A DNA stretch of 35,178 bases from Ignavibacteriota bacterium (GTDB lineage: Bacteria; Bacteroidota; Ignavibacteria; Kapaibacteriales; UBA2268). Of the stretch, positions 15,279 to 25,100 are shown one piece after another. The stretch covers positions 1-35,178 of the forward strand of contig JACRLY010000080.1 in assembly GCA_016219595.1 (NCBI GenBank). The letters are read 5' to 3'. A program made the translations under genes and the position numbers. The notes under the pieces are model-generated. The model saw only the letters and a list, made by a program, of their open reading frames with translations. It ran no database searches and was not told the DNA's origin. The stretch's first letter is position 1. Each line of letters begins with the position of its first letter.

Positions 15279-18254
15279 ATGAAAAATTTTTCCTCCTTTT
15301 ATATTTATTTATCTGTTTTCATTCTCGCTTCATTTATACATCAAATCGCATCAGCACAGTATTTACTCTCAGTTAATAAATTACCGTCTTGGCTAACTCA
15401 AGAAAATACTATTGAAAAAAAATTGGAATCTCCGATTGAAATGGCACCAAGAAATGCTAATCCAATGTCAGGTGAATATTATCAGAAAGCAATAGAACAC
15501 TTAAAAAATATGCCGGATGAAAATATAAATTCTAAAAATAAAAATGCTCAAATACAATCAATAACTCAATGGCAATCTATTACTGCTACAAGAGTACCTC
15601 TGAAAGATAACCCCAACATTGCCGCACATGGTAGAATCAGAACTCTATATTGGTTCCTTAATTCTTCCAATCCTTCGGGCAGTATTTGGGAATCTTATAT
15701 AGGTGCCAGTAGTGGCGGAATTTGGAAAAAATCATGGAACAGACCTGACAGCTGGTGGTATTCTTATGGAGATAAATTACCTAATCCTTCTGTTGGAGCC
15801 TTATGTGTTTATCACGATTACATTCGCGGTGATGTAATATATGCTGGTACGGGTGACTGGGAAAGATTCAATGGTGCCGGACTTTTTATGTCTACCGACC
15901 AGGGATCTTCGTGGAATAAAATTCCACTTATGGACGGTACAAATGAAGTCATTCCCACTGCAATAACTTCAATCATTAGAAAAGAAAATTACGGTTCTCC
16001 TGATACTATGTATGTTGCCACCGATATGGGTTTCTTCAGGTCTGCTTACGGTGGCACAACCGGATTTACGAGGATACCCATTGTTGCGGAACCCAATTGG
16101 GGTATTTTTGCTATGGTTAAAAATCCTGTCAGTCAGAATATATTATATGCATCTTTACCTTACAGGGGTATTTACAAAACTACAAATTGGGGTAGCACAT
16201 GGTTTCCAGTTAATAATGGATTACCCGATATGAGTAAAACCGGCAGGACTATGTCTTTGGCTATCAGCCAAAGTAATCCCCAGGTTTTATATGTTGCTGT
16301 TACTGATACAAACAGCGATATTCAAGGCGTATTTATCACTACTAACGGTGGTGACATTTGGACAAGAACAAATGCTCCGAATGATATTTCAATTGCCGGG
16401 CAGGCTTTCCATGCAAATGCAATTGCTGTTCATCCTTCGGATTGGAGAATTGCTTATGTAGGTTCTGTAAATTGTTATATAACCAGGAATGCGGGACAAA
16501 ACTGGGACAGGATAGATCCCGGTCATTCAGATATAACGGGATTTTATTTTCTCCCGAACAATCCAAATACGGTTATCATAACAAGCGATGGCGGAGTATT
16601 CATTCGTGATGACAGCAGAAATACAATCCAAAACACTTCTGAAAATTTTTCAGGTGGTGTGCCGCTACAGGAGTATGGGATGGACTATGCTGTAAGTGAG
16701 CCAAACATGATGATTGCCGGAACTCAGGACAATGGAACGATGGTTTCAACAACAGCTTCAGTATCTTCCACAAAAAATTGGACTGAATTTTACGGTTGTG
16801 ACGGAGCTAATTATGTTTACATAGACCCTGTAAATTCAAACTACGCATATTTTAATTCCTGGTGCGGTGAAACTAATCCAAGATTCAGAACACCCAACAA
16901 AGGTATCAATGTTGATGATATTAACAGCGGATTGGCAATGGTTTATTATTCACCTATTGGGATGAATAAATTCAACACAAATTATATTTTTACATATACT
17001 AATCAAGCTGTTTACTTTTCATCCAATCGTGGTAACGATTGGAGAAGAATCAATAACCTTTCGATGGATTTTACTGCAGGACAATTTCCGAAGGAAGCAC
17101 CAGCCGGATTAGCCGTAAGTAATGGTGCCGGAACTAATCCTGTATTATATGTTTGTTTTTGGAAACCTAAACCTTCCGACGTTATTCCTTCGGAGCCGAA
17201 TCCTGAAAGAAAAATTTTCGTTTCTGAGGGTGTACCTGGTTCCATGATTAACAGAATATCTTATCTTCCTGATTTATCTACTGTCAGGGCTGTAATTGCT
17301 GATAACTGGAATCCAAATATAGCATACGCTTTTCCTGAAGCACCTGTTTTCAAATTATTTAAAACATCAGACAGGGGATTGACCTGGAACAATATTTCAG
17401 GTAGCCGGCCCGATTCCTCACTACCGCCGGCGAATGTGAATTATGCTGTTTCTGTTCCCGGTGATGCAAATACAATTTTTGCAGGAACTGATGTCGGAAT
17501 GTTTAAAACCTCGAATAATGGTTCAACTTGGCAGAAATACCAATACGGCTTACCTATTGTACCAATAAATAATATTGTTTATATACCAACAGCCGGTAAT
17601 GATTTACTTAAAATTGGAACTTTCGGCAGAGGATTTTGGGAAAGGATTATTGATGGTGATGACCCTAATTGGACTCCTGCACCTACTGTAATTCGGAGAG
17701 AAAATCGATGTCCAGATTCTTTGATTTATTGCCGTTTATATTGGTCTATTATTCATTTGAGGGCACTCGACAATCCTGTCTGGAGAATTCCTCCCGGCTG
17801 TTTCATGGTTGCTAACGGACAAGGTACAATTGAAAGGTCATTTGATGCCGGTCAGACCTGGGAAATGTTCCAGTTGCCAACAAAGGAAAATATTACTTCA
17901 ATTGCGCCTCTTAGCGAATCTGGTGCTTTTGCTGTAGGAGAAGAAGGCGGTATGTTCATTACAAAAGACTATGGGCAGACCTGGAATCAAGTACAAACGC
18001 AATATAATGTGCCTCTACTTTCAGTTGCATTTTCATCTTTCAACGATGGTTACATTGTCGGTCAGGACGGATTATTATTAAGAAGCAACGATGGAGGAAA
18101 TTCATGGTCGGAATTTATGAATGACCCGGTAAAAACTTTTAGTCAAATATATTTTGTTAATTCCGGCTTAGGTTTTATTGCTGGAATGGATAATAAATCA
18201 AAGCCTGCTACTCCATTTATGCTTAGAACAAATGATGGTGGTAAATCATGGTAA
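15279..18254 (+). CDS. T9SS cargo with BNR/Ycf48-like repeats, N-terminal part (ends at an in-frame ochre)
   Basis: The 991 residues start with a signal peptide (hydrophobic about 5-26, cleavage near ASAQ). Multiple BNR/Ycf48-like beta-propeller blades follow, with repeated Asp-box-like turns: TDQGSSWNKI, TNGGDIWTRT, TSDRGLTWNNI, TSNNGSTWQKY, TKDYGQTWNQV and SNDGGNSWSEF. Such propellers are common in large secreted FCB proteins; none of the residues proves an enzyme activity. The reading frame stops at TAA 18252-18254 in the middle of a blade, just after TNDGGKSW. The same frame then continues open to 18962 with more blades and a T9SS sorting domain. The product made here would therefore lack its export signal. 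Treat it with the following entry as one interrupted gene of about 1,227 codons. Confidence 0.8.
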   Translation: MKNFSSFYIYLSVFILASFIHQIASAQYLLSVNKLPSWLTQENTIEKKLESPIEMAPRNANPMSGEYYQKAIEHLKNMPDENINSKNKNAQIQSITQWQSITATRVPLKDNPNIAAHGRIRTLYWFLNSSNPSGSIWESYIGASSGGIWKKSWNRPDSWWYSYGDKLPNPSVGALCVYHDYIRGDVIYAGTGDWERFNGAGLFMSTDQGSSWNKIPLMDGTNEVIPTAITSIIRKENYGSPDTMYVATDMGFFRSAYGGTTGFTRIPIVAEPNWGIFAMVKNPVSQNILYASLPYRGIYKTTNWGSTWFPVNNGLPDMSKTGRTMSLAISQSNPQVLYVAVTDTNSDIQGVFITTNGGDIWTRTNAPNDISIAGQAFHANAIAVHPSDWRIAYVGSVNCYITRNAGQNWDRIDPGHSDITGFYFLPNNPNTVIITSDGGVFIRDDSRNTIQNTSENFSGGVPLQEYGMDYAVSEPNMMIAGTQDNGTMVSTTASVSSTKNWTEFYGCDGANYVYIDPVNSNYAYFNSWCGETNPRFRTPNKGINVDDINSGLAMVYYSPIGMNKFNTNYIFTYTNQAVYFSSNRGNDWRRINNLSMDFTAGQFPKEAPAGLAVSNGAGTNPVLYVCFWKPKPSDVIPSEPNPERKIFVSEGVPGSMINRISYLPDLSTVRAVIADNWNPNIAYAFPEAPVFKLFKTSDRGLTWNNISGSRPDSSLPPANVNYAVSVPGDANTIFAGTDVGMFKTSNNGSTWQKYQYGLPIVPINNIVYIPTAGNDLLKIGTFGRGFWERIIDGDDPNWTPAPTVIRRENRCPDSLIYCRLYWSIIHLRALDNPVWRIPPGCFMVANGQGTIERSFDAGQTWEMFQLPTKENITSIAPLSESGAFAVGEEGGMFITKDYGQTWNQVQTQYNVPLLSVAFSSFNDGYIVGQDGLLLRSNDGGNSWSEFMNDPVKTFSQIYFVNSGLGFIAGMDNKSKPATPFMLRTNDGGKSW

Positions 18255-18962
18255 AATGTAATTGACATTCCTACCGATTTAATAATTAATAAAGTATTTT
18301 TTACATCCGAAACCAATGGCTTTATGCTTGGTAACGGAGGATTTCTAAGGCAAACATTCGATGGTGGAGCCAATTGGGAGAACTACGGTTACAATGAAGC
18401 AAAATCAGATTTATTTGATATTGGATTCAAAACTCAGGAAGAGGGATTTATCACAGGAGCAAACGGACTGATAATGAGAACTACTGACGGCGGTAAAAAT
18501 TGGTACAAGGAAGAAACTCAGACAAGCGACAATTTTTATAATATCGTAGCCGATACAAACAATGTGATAGCTATAACTGATACGGTATTATATAAGAGAA
18601 ATTACCTGAATAACAGGGAAACTTATGGTCAGGCTCTCATTCATTGGGTGAATCCTGATTATGATACATTAAAAATTACTGATGTTCATGATATCGATGG
18701 AGTAATCAATGCTCTCGAAGTATATCCTAATCCTGTTAATTCTGTTTTAAATCTTAAATTTTCAAATTCCGGTGCAATTGATGCTGAAATCAGGATTGTG
18801 AATTTAATTGGAAATGAATTAAAACTTTATAAAGAAAAATGTCAAACTCAGGGAACTTACCTTTTCAGTTACAATTTGAGTGATTTAGATAATGGAATTT
18901 ACTTTATTCATCTCAAAACAAAATATGGAACTTTTGTGAAAAGAGTTGTTCTCATAAAATAA
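18255..18962 (+). CDS. same T9SS cargo, C-terminal part with type A sorting domain
   Basis: This is the direct in-frame continuation of the 15279 gene after its ochre codon. There is no stop between 18255 and 18962, and the first ATG is only at 18324. The residues after the stop (NVIDIPTD, then KVFFTSETNGFMLGNGG) complete the broken propeller blade. Two further blades follow (TFDGGANWENY, TTDGGKNWYKE). The last about 80 residues are a T9SS type A C-terminal domain: LEVYPNPVNSVLNLKF, then a region of IRIVNLIGNEL, then LDNGIYFIHLKTK and KRVVLIK. That domain directs outer-membrane translocation and surface attachment but needs the N-terminal signal peptide encoded upstream. On its own this fragment has neither signal peptide nor a good ribosome site, so it is a gene remnant or a readthrough extension. 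Confidence 0.75.
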   Translation, partial: NVIDIPTDLIINKVFFTSETNGFMLGNGGFLRQTFDGGANWENYGYNEAKSDLFDIGFKTQEEGFITGANGLIMRTTDGGKNWYKEETQTSDNFYNIVADTNNVIAITDTVLYKRNYLNNRETYGQALIHWVNPDYDTLKITDVHDIDGVINALEVYPNPVNSVLNLKFSNSGAIDAEIRIVNLIGNELKLYKEKCQTQGTYLFSYNLSDLDNGIYFIHLKTKYGTFVKRVVLIK

Positions 18963-18982
18963 ATTTACTGTTGTAATTTGTG

Positions 18983-19020
18983 AAATATCAGCCGTTGTAT
19001 TGTTACTACGGTTGATATTT
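18983..19020. terminator. bidirectional hairpin between convergent genes
   Basis: AAATATCAGCCGT (18983-18995) pairs with ACGGTTGATATTT (19008-19020) over 13 positions with one G-T pair, around a 12-base loop. It lies 20 bases after the cargo stop and 8 bases before the convergent SDR gene's stop, the expected place for a shared terminator. T-rich flanks are short. Confidence 0.6.
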
Positions 19021-19028
19021 TCTTAATA

Positions 19029-19952
19029 TCATTTTTGCATTGATTTAACTGTTTCTTCAATACCATTTTGATATGATGTCGGTTGAAAGTTGAATTCTTT
19101 TTCAAATTTACTACTGTCAAACAAATAATCGAATTCACTCTGATATAACATTTCCACGCTTTCGCTAATTATTCCATTAAATAATCCAATCATTTTCATC
19201 ATCCATTTTTTTACATTTGTGTATTTGGGTTTAATATGAAATGATGATGCAACAATTTCAATAAACTCTTTACCCGTCATCACATTTCTATCTGTTGGCA
19301 AATGCCAAACCTGGTTATATACACTTTCTGTGTTACCAAGTATTGCCGTTGCCTTTCCCGCATCAGGAGTATAAGTAAAAGAATGGAAAACTTTATCATT
19401 CATCAACCATTGTGCTTTTTTACCATTCCTGTATCTTTCAAAAACCATGGCATTCACAAAACTTAAAGGAGTGTTAGGACCATAAAAATCAGCTGACCTT
19501 GCTATTATTGCCTTTAAACTTCCTTTGTTAAATTCATTAATAATCATTTCTGATATTTTTGCCCTGACCTCTCCTTTTTTGCTAGATGGATTAACTGGAG
19601 TTTGTTCAGTCATCCATCCATCAACTTTTCCATATAAATATACATTATCAAAAAATACAAGTTTTGTATTGTGGTTGATACAAGCATCTATCACATTTTT
19701 CATAATAATTGGCCATTGAACCTGCCATATTTTTATATCATATTTTAAACCAACTGTTAAATATGCTACCGATGTACCTTCAACAGCTTTTAAAGTTTGT
19801 TCGATATTTGTGAGGTCGGCAGAGAATATCTCATCTCCCTCATTTACTTTTACAGGATTACGGCTTACTAATCTGATTTTATCCGTATATGCTGTTAAAT
19901 TTTTTGCCAAACCTCTGGCAATTACTCCATTTGCTCCTAATATTACCTGCAT
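19029..19952 (-). CDS. NAD(P)-dependent epimerase/dehydratase-like SDR
   Basis: The 307 residues form an extended/atypical short-chain dehydrogenase. The N-terminal nucleotide-binding loop is GANGVIA (6-12), and an Arg after beta-2 (VSR, residue 31) is often linked to NADP preference. The catalytic pair is Tyr105-x3-Lys109 in DNVYLYGKV. The C-terminal half (about 165-300) contains RSADFYGP and a substrate-domain region with HLPTDRNVMTGKEFIEI. Members act on nucleotide sugars, small ketones or flavonoid-like compounds; the substrate cannot be read here. It is a lone gene convergent with the T9SS cargo. No Shine-Dalgarno is visible before the ATG, and 41 bases separate its start from the end of the FnIII gene upstream on the same strand. 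Confidence 0.8.
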   Translation of the reverse strand: MQVILGANGVIARGLAKNLTAYTDKIRLVSRNPVKVNEGDEIFSADLTNIEQTLKAVEGTSVAYLTVGLKYDIKIWQVQWPIIMKNVIDACINHNTKLVFFDNVYLYGKVDGWMTEQTPVNPSSKKGEVRAKISEMIINEFNKGSLKAIIARSADFYGPNTPLSFVNAMVFERYRNGKKAQWLMNDKVFHSFTYTPDAGKATAILGNTESVYNQVWHLPTDRNVMTGKEFIEIVASSFHIKPKYTNVKKWMMKMIGLFNGIISESVEMLYQSEFDYLFDSSKFEKEFNFQPTSYQNGIEETVKSMQK

Positions 19953-19993
19953 ATTTATTTTTATTGGTATTATTAATTCATTTAATGGACTTA

Positions 19994-21988
19994 CTATTTC
20001 TCAGCTCCAAACCAATCATCAATCTTACTTTCTATATTTTTCTTATTCACACATGTTAATGCATAAAAACATGATTCGCCTACCGGTGCATTTTTATCTA
20101 AAAATGATTCGGTTTCTGATTTCAATGTAGTCACTAACACTGCATCTTTTTTCTCAGTCAGACGGTACAATCTGTATTCTTTTATATTTTCCTGCATTGT
20201 TTTATTCCATTTTAACATTACCCCTTCTTTTATTCGTGCAACATTCAAACTTGAAATTGATACTGGTCTGAAAACAGGTATCTCGATAATTGCCGGGGCA
20301 CTCAAATTACTTTTACTTGTACCTATTGAATACGATTCTACAGCATATAAATATGTTAAACCTTCTTCAGCGGTAGAATCCTCAAAATAATTCATAGAAT
20401 TATCTTCTGCTTTTCCATTTACGACAACAAATGATGTAGAATCACTTCCATCAGCTTTTAATATTTTTCTGTATAATTTATAACCGATAATATTTTTGTC
20501 AATTTCAGCCACATCTGACCATGTCAATAAGATACTTCCGAAATTATATTTTGCTCTGAGATTCAATGGTGTTTCTAATGAAATACTAATTTCCGGTGAA
20601 ACGAAAACCTTTTCTGAAAAAGGACTAATATCATAGCTTGTATTAGCCGATTTAACCGCATAAACCAAAGAAATGCTTTTGACATTTTTCAATGAATCTG
20701 TGAACTGTACATTCAGACTGTCGGTTAGAATTATATCGGTTATCTGGAGAAGAGTATCATTCTGAGTCATATCAGAACGGTAAACATAATAACCGCGTGT
20801 ATCAGCAGTCGGCTTTCTCCATTTGAGTGTTACAACTCCGTTTTTAGATACAGCTTGTAATTCCAAAGGTGGCTCTGCTTTTTTGACTGCACCAAGCATA
20901 CCGGTAATTCTTGCACTTGGAAGGCTTTGTCCATAAGCATTATTTATTATCAGGTAATAAAAATAAGTTGTAATTGGATTTACCTGGTTGTCAATAAACA
21001 TTGTATCACCTGGATTAGCACTGCCAATGCGATTGTATCCTTTGTCGTATTTATCACTTTTGTAAATATCAATACTCCTAAGAAACTCCGGTACATCGCT
21101 TTTCCAGCGAATTCTTATTGAGTTCAAACTATCAATACTTTCAGTGTGTAATGCTTTAATATAAGATTCTGCCTTGTTTATCAAATTTACAATTCTTATT
21201 GTATCTGATGCATTCCCGGGATTTCCATATAAATCATAAGGAATTGCATAATACTGATATATTTCTTTTTTATGTACTAAAGTATCAATAATTCCTATAT
21301 AAACACTGTCATGCCTGTTTGAAAACCCGACAAAAGGACCAATTTCTGCAAATTCGGTTTGCATATAATTACATCTGAATACCTTCACTCTCATCAATCC
21401 AATATGTTCAGGTGCATAGAATCTAAGATAAATCCTGTTTTCTTCAGGATTACTGTATATAGATTTCAATTTTAAATTCGGAATTACAGTATTATAATTT
21501 ATAGGTTTTAATGTACTGATTTTATCTGATTCATTTGTTTTTGATATGATTACTTTATACTTGTAAGTATTACCTTTTTTGACATCTGTATCATAATATG
21601 CCGTTCCCAATGCCTCACGATACATTGGAAAACCACCGTAAAGGGGAACGGAGTCAACATCATTTGTCTTTATGATAAAATCCCAAATATTCTGTTTGAA
21701 TTTTTCTTCAGGCAATTCATAAACATTGTTATGTGCATTAATATTAACCAGATTTTGAAAAAAATCATCATAATTAGATTTGAACACAAGTAATTTGATT
21801 AACTTCCAATCTTCCCTGGCTTCATCAGTACGGAATATCTGATAAACAAAATCTCTTGGTATTTTATTTCCGCACATTATATATATTCCTTCAGGACCCG
21901 GAGCAAGGTAAGGATATTCAGGTTGTTGTGCAAAACATACACCAATGTTCATTATTATTGCAAACAATAGTAAATAATACTTCTTCAT
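19994..21988 (-). CDS. secreted multi-domain fibronectin type III protein
   Basis: The 664 residues begin with a clear signal peptide (MKKYYLLLFAIIMNIGVCFAQ). The second half contains successive FnIII-like beta-sandwiches. One is at about 275-365 (SIRIRWKSDVPEFLRSIDIY), one at 370-465 (GVVTLKWRKPTADTRGYYVY), one at 473-570 (SILLTWSDVAEIDKNIIGYK) and one at 575-655 (GVMLKWNKTMQENIKEYRLY). The first 270 residues also look beta-rich with FnIII-like pieces. There is no T9SS sorting domain, enzyme motif or lipobox, so it is probably periplasmic or held at the surface by partners. AGG lies about 8 bases before the ATG. It is the last gene of the minus-strand locus with the barrel and the TANFOR-like giant, 138 bases downstream of the giant. 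A role as a binding or accessory protein of that locus is an inference. Confidence 0.75.
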   Translation of the reverse strand: MKKYYLLLFAIIMNIGVCFAQQPEYPYLAPGPEGIYIMCGNKIPRDFVYQIFRTDEAREDWKLIKLLVFKSNYDDFFQNLVNINAHNNVYELPEEKFKQNIWDFIIKTNDVDSVPLYGGFPMYREALGTAYYDTDVKKGNTYKYKVIISKTNESDKISTLKPINYNTVIPNLKLKSIYSNPEENRIYLRFYAPEHIGLMRVKVFRCNYMQTEFAEIGPFVGFSNRHDSVYIGIIDTLVHKKEIYQYYAIPYDLYGNPGNASDTIRIVNLINKAESYIKALHTESIDSLNSIRIRWKSDVPEFLRSIDIYKSDKYDKGYNRIGSANPGDTMFIDNQVNPITTYFYYLIINNAYGQSLPSARITGMLGAVKKAEPPLELQAVSKNGVVTLKWRKPTADTRGYYVYRSDMTQNDTLLQITDIILTDSLNVQFTDSLKNVKSISLVYAVKSANTSYDISPFSEKVFVSPEISISLETPLNLRAKYNFGSILLTWSDVAEIDKNIIGYKLYRKILKADGSDSTSFVVVNGKAEDNSMNYFEDSTAEEGLTYLYAVESYSIGTSKSNLSAPAIIEIPVFRPVSISSLNVARIKEGVMLKWNKTMQENIKEYRLYRLTEKKDAVLVTTLKSETESFLDKNAPVGESCFYALTCVNKKNIESKIDDWFGAEK

Positions 21989-22056
21989 TTTTTACCTATC
22001 TATTATTTTTCTAGTTAATTTCTTAAATAACTTTTATCCACTAAATCCATTTGACC

Positions 22057-22088
22057 AGGTGGGAGATTTTAACCCAAATCTTCCACCT
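22057..22088. repeat. strong inverted repeat between the giant gene and the FnIII gene
   Basis: AGGTGGGAGATTT (22057-22069) pairs with AAATCTTCCACCT (22076-22088) over 13 positions with one G-T pair and a 6-base loop. On the minus strand it lies in the 138-base spacer downstream of the giant protein's stop. It lacks a T-run on either strand, so it may be a stabilising 3' mRNA hairpin or an attenuator rather than a simple intrinsic terminator. Confidence 0.5.
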
Positions 22089-22126
22089 TTACAAAGTGAG
22101 GATTTATTTTTATCCAATTTTTTCAA

Positions 22127-25100
22127 TTACTCCACAACACTACTGCAGTTATTACTGCAGCTTCCGGTGCCTATATTGACATCAACACCTCCGGTACCAA
22201 CAGTAACGTCGGCTTTCAAACTGATAAATGGTTCAGTATCACTTCCTAATTCAAATATTGTTCCGTCACACCCTATCAAATAGGGTATCTTCTGTTCGAG
22301 TTTACCATAAATGTTAATACTTGCACATATACCAAAATTAATATCATCCGGATATGTGAATTCCAATTGTCCCTTTATGATTGCTTCTGCTTTTGCATAT
22401 AATGAAGTACAGGTTATTGCACTCAATTCTAATTCGGCAACTGCATACAACATTACTGATACACCTGCACTTATCGGTGATGCGAAATTAGCCCAGGCAG
22501 CAGCTTCCACACCTACTTCTAAGCTTACCGATGCACTCGCAATTACAAGGTTCACCGATTCATTGAATGTTAGTTGTGGTATGCTCTTCCTTCCCGTCAC
22601 AAAAAATCCGGCAAATGTTGTTGCATTCTCAAAAGCGCAGGGCAGTCCTTTCCCGATTGAATGACTTGTTACCATATCAAGTGTAGACTGTGGAATTCCA
22701 CCCATCTTGCCTCCTGCGTCATAAATCCCAATTAACAATCCCACGCTGAACACTCCAACAGGTGTTACCTCTGCCTCCGCCGCCGCAGCAAAATAAAATC
22801 CGTGCGGGTCTATGCAAATCTCAGCACATCCACTTATTTTAATCGGACCAATCTCCTTATCCTCGAAATTCAGAGTTCCGATAAACCTCGCATTCGGCAA
22901 ATCAAATGTCATTGTGAAATCACCGAATTCAGTGTTTGTTCCGGATGTAGTTATTTTCTGATTTTTTACATCCGCATCTGTTTTTATTTCTCCATAGACA
23001 GCAAGATTTAATGGCTTTGTCCCAAATCCCTTATCTGAGAAGCTACCTGCAGGATAAAGCTTCAATCTCAAAATATCCCAGTCATTGTTTTTCACCACCA
23101 TTCTCGAGCTGTCTACCCTGAATTTACCTCCTTGGGCACCACCCAGGTCAATGAACTGGTCTCCGACTCCCGGGTCCCTATCGATTCTAATTGTGATTAT
23201 ATTATTCACCTTTTTCTTATTCAGGATGATAAATATTGAATCCAATTTTCCGGGTTCTCTCACATGTCCGTAAAGTTTAAGGTCACGATTACTGATTAGC
23301 TGTTGATTATAATTAGCCCTCGATTCGAATTTAACATAACCCGGTGCATCGAATGTAATATCTGTTGGAAGCATCTCAACTTTTAAATTACCACTAGGTT
23401 TTGTAAACTTTAGCTTGTAAGTCAAATCATTAGCCACTCTTGGTATCTCAAAATCCATCAATCCGTCTATCTTAAACATATCGGCATAAGAGTATATTGC
23501 TAACGGTTTGAATGTAACTATATCATAAAATGGCATTTTTTCACAATCCGGTGAGAAACTGACTATCTGTTCACCGTCACTCAATAAACTGACTGCCTGT
23601 AATTTCAAATCTGACGCAAATCCCGGTAATCCCGGTACCTTAGCCGCTGGATTTCCTATGAATATCAACTTATAATGAGGCTTAAGGTCTAATCCGCATT
23701 TAGGGTCAAGTCCGAACTGGGCTGATTGAGGATTAGTCAGATTCATTTTACAAATGCCGCCCAAAGTTAATTGCGTTACATTCGGTTTTGCAATCGTTGA
23801 TGGTATATTTACTTCAATTAACGTGGTCGCCGGATTCTGCGGGTCTAATCTTATATTTGACCATGCGTGGGGGACAAGATAAATTATTCCCTGTGAATTA
23901 AGAGTGCTGTTCTCTATTTTCGAGTCGGCATCAAACTCCAAAAACTTGAATTTTAGTTTTTGCTGATTTGCATCTGTCAGATAATAAATTTTTCCTTGTT
24001 TGTACCAATTATATATTATCGAAAAATGTGCTGGATTTGTACAATCTTCAAATGATGTTATCATTTTATCATAAGTGCTATCTTTTGCTAAAGCCATATA
24101 AAACTGGTCATCCTGGAATCGGAAATAACTCCCCGGGAAATTAAATGAATTATCAACTATCCTTGCTTTAGAACTCAAATGTCCTCCAGTTAGTGAGTCC
24201 TTTACAACTTTCAGATAATTATTCCCTTGTCCACCTGCTGCCAATAAAACATTGTAGTTGAAAGTTTTGTTTCCCCATTCCAAATTTATTGTATTCGGTG
24301 GTGGGGACTTACCTTTTAATCTCACTTTCATTGATGGCAATGTTAGTGGAAATGTAGAACTCCCCGGCTGTGCTTCAAAATATGGCCTTCCCTTATCATC
24401 AAACTTATCTTTGCCCGGTCGCACAACCAGGTTCCCCAAACCTGCATATTGAGAACTGTCCAGCAGTTCAAAAGCATTTGCTGATTTACTGAAATCTATC
24501 AATCCGTTCAGTTCAAATTCACCGTTAAGTTTCTCAACTAATTTATGCACTTTAATATGAAATCCATGCAATCTCTGAAGATTCGCAACTTTAAATTCCT
24601 TCAATTCAAAATTACACTCATATACAAAACTCTGCCCCTTGTTAAATTCCACCTTCTTCTCTTCACCCGTTAAATTCGGATAGTCTATGTTCCCGTCAAT
24701 CACTGTCCCCGGTATTTGACCGGGTAAATTTATATTCCCTGAACTGTCCTTTGGCGGATTCTCATCAGGCGGCACGCACCTCATATTTATCCATGGCTTT
24801 TGAACATCATTCCCTTTTTGAGGATTTATCCCTTTAAGTGTGTAATTTCCATTAGCATCTGATTTAGTTTTCCTGATATTTGTATTGAATCCGTTAAGCA
24901 CATACACCATCGCATAAGGTACTGCCTTCCCCTCAACTGTAACTTTACCCTTCACTGTCATGCCTGGATTCAACAGGAAATGATAGGATTTGTAAACTTT
25001 TGATTCCTCATTCTGTATTTCAGTATTTACTGGTATTAAATCAGATGTATCAGGCGGCTCAATTTTTAACCAGAAATTTTTCATCGAGGCATTCTTAAAT

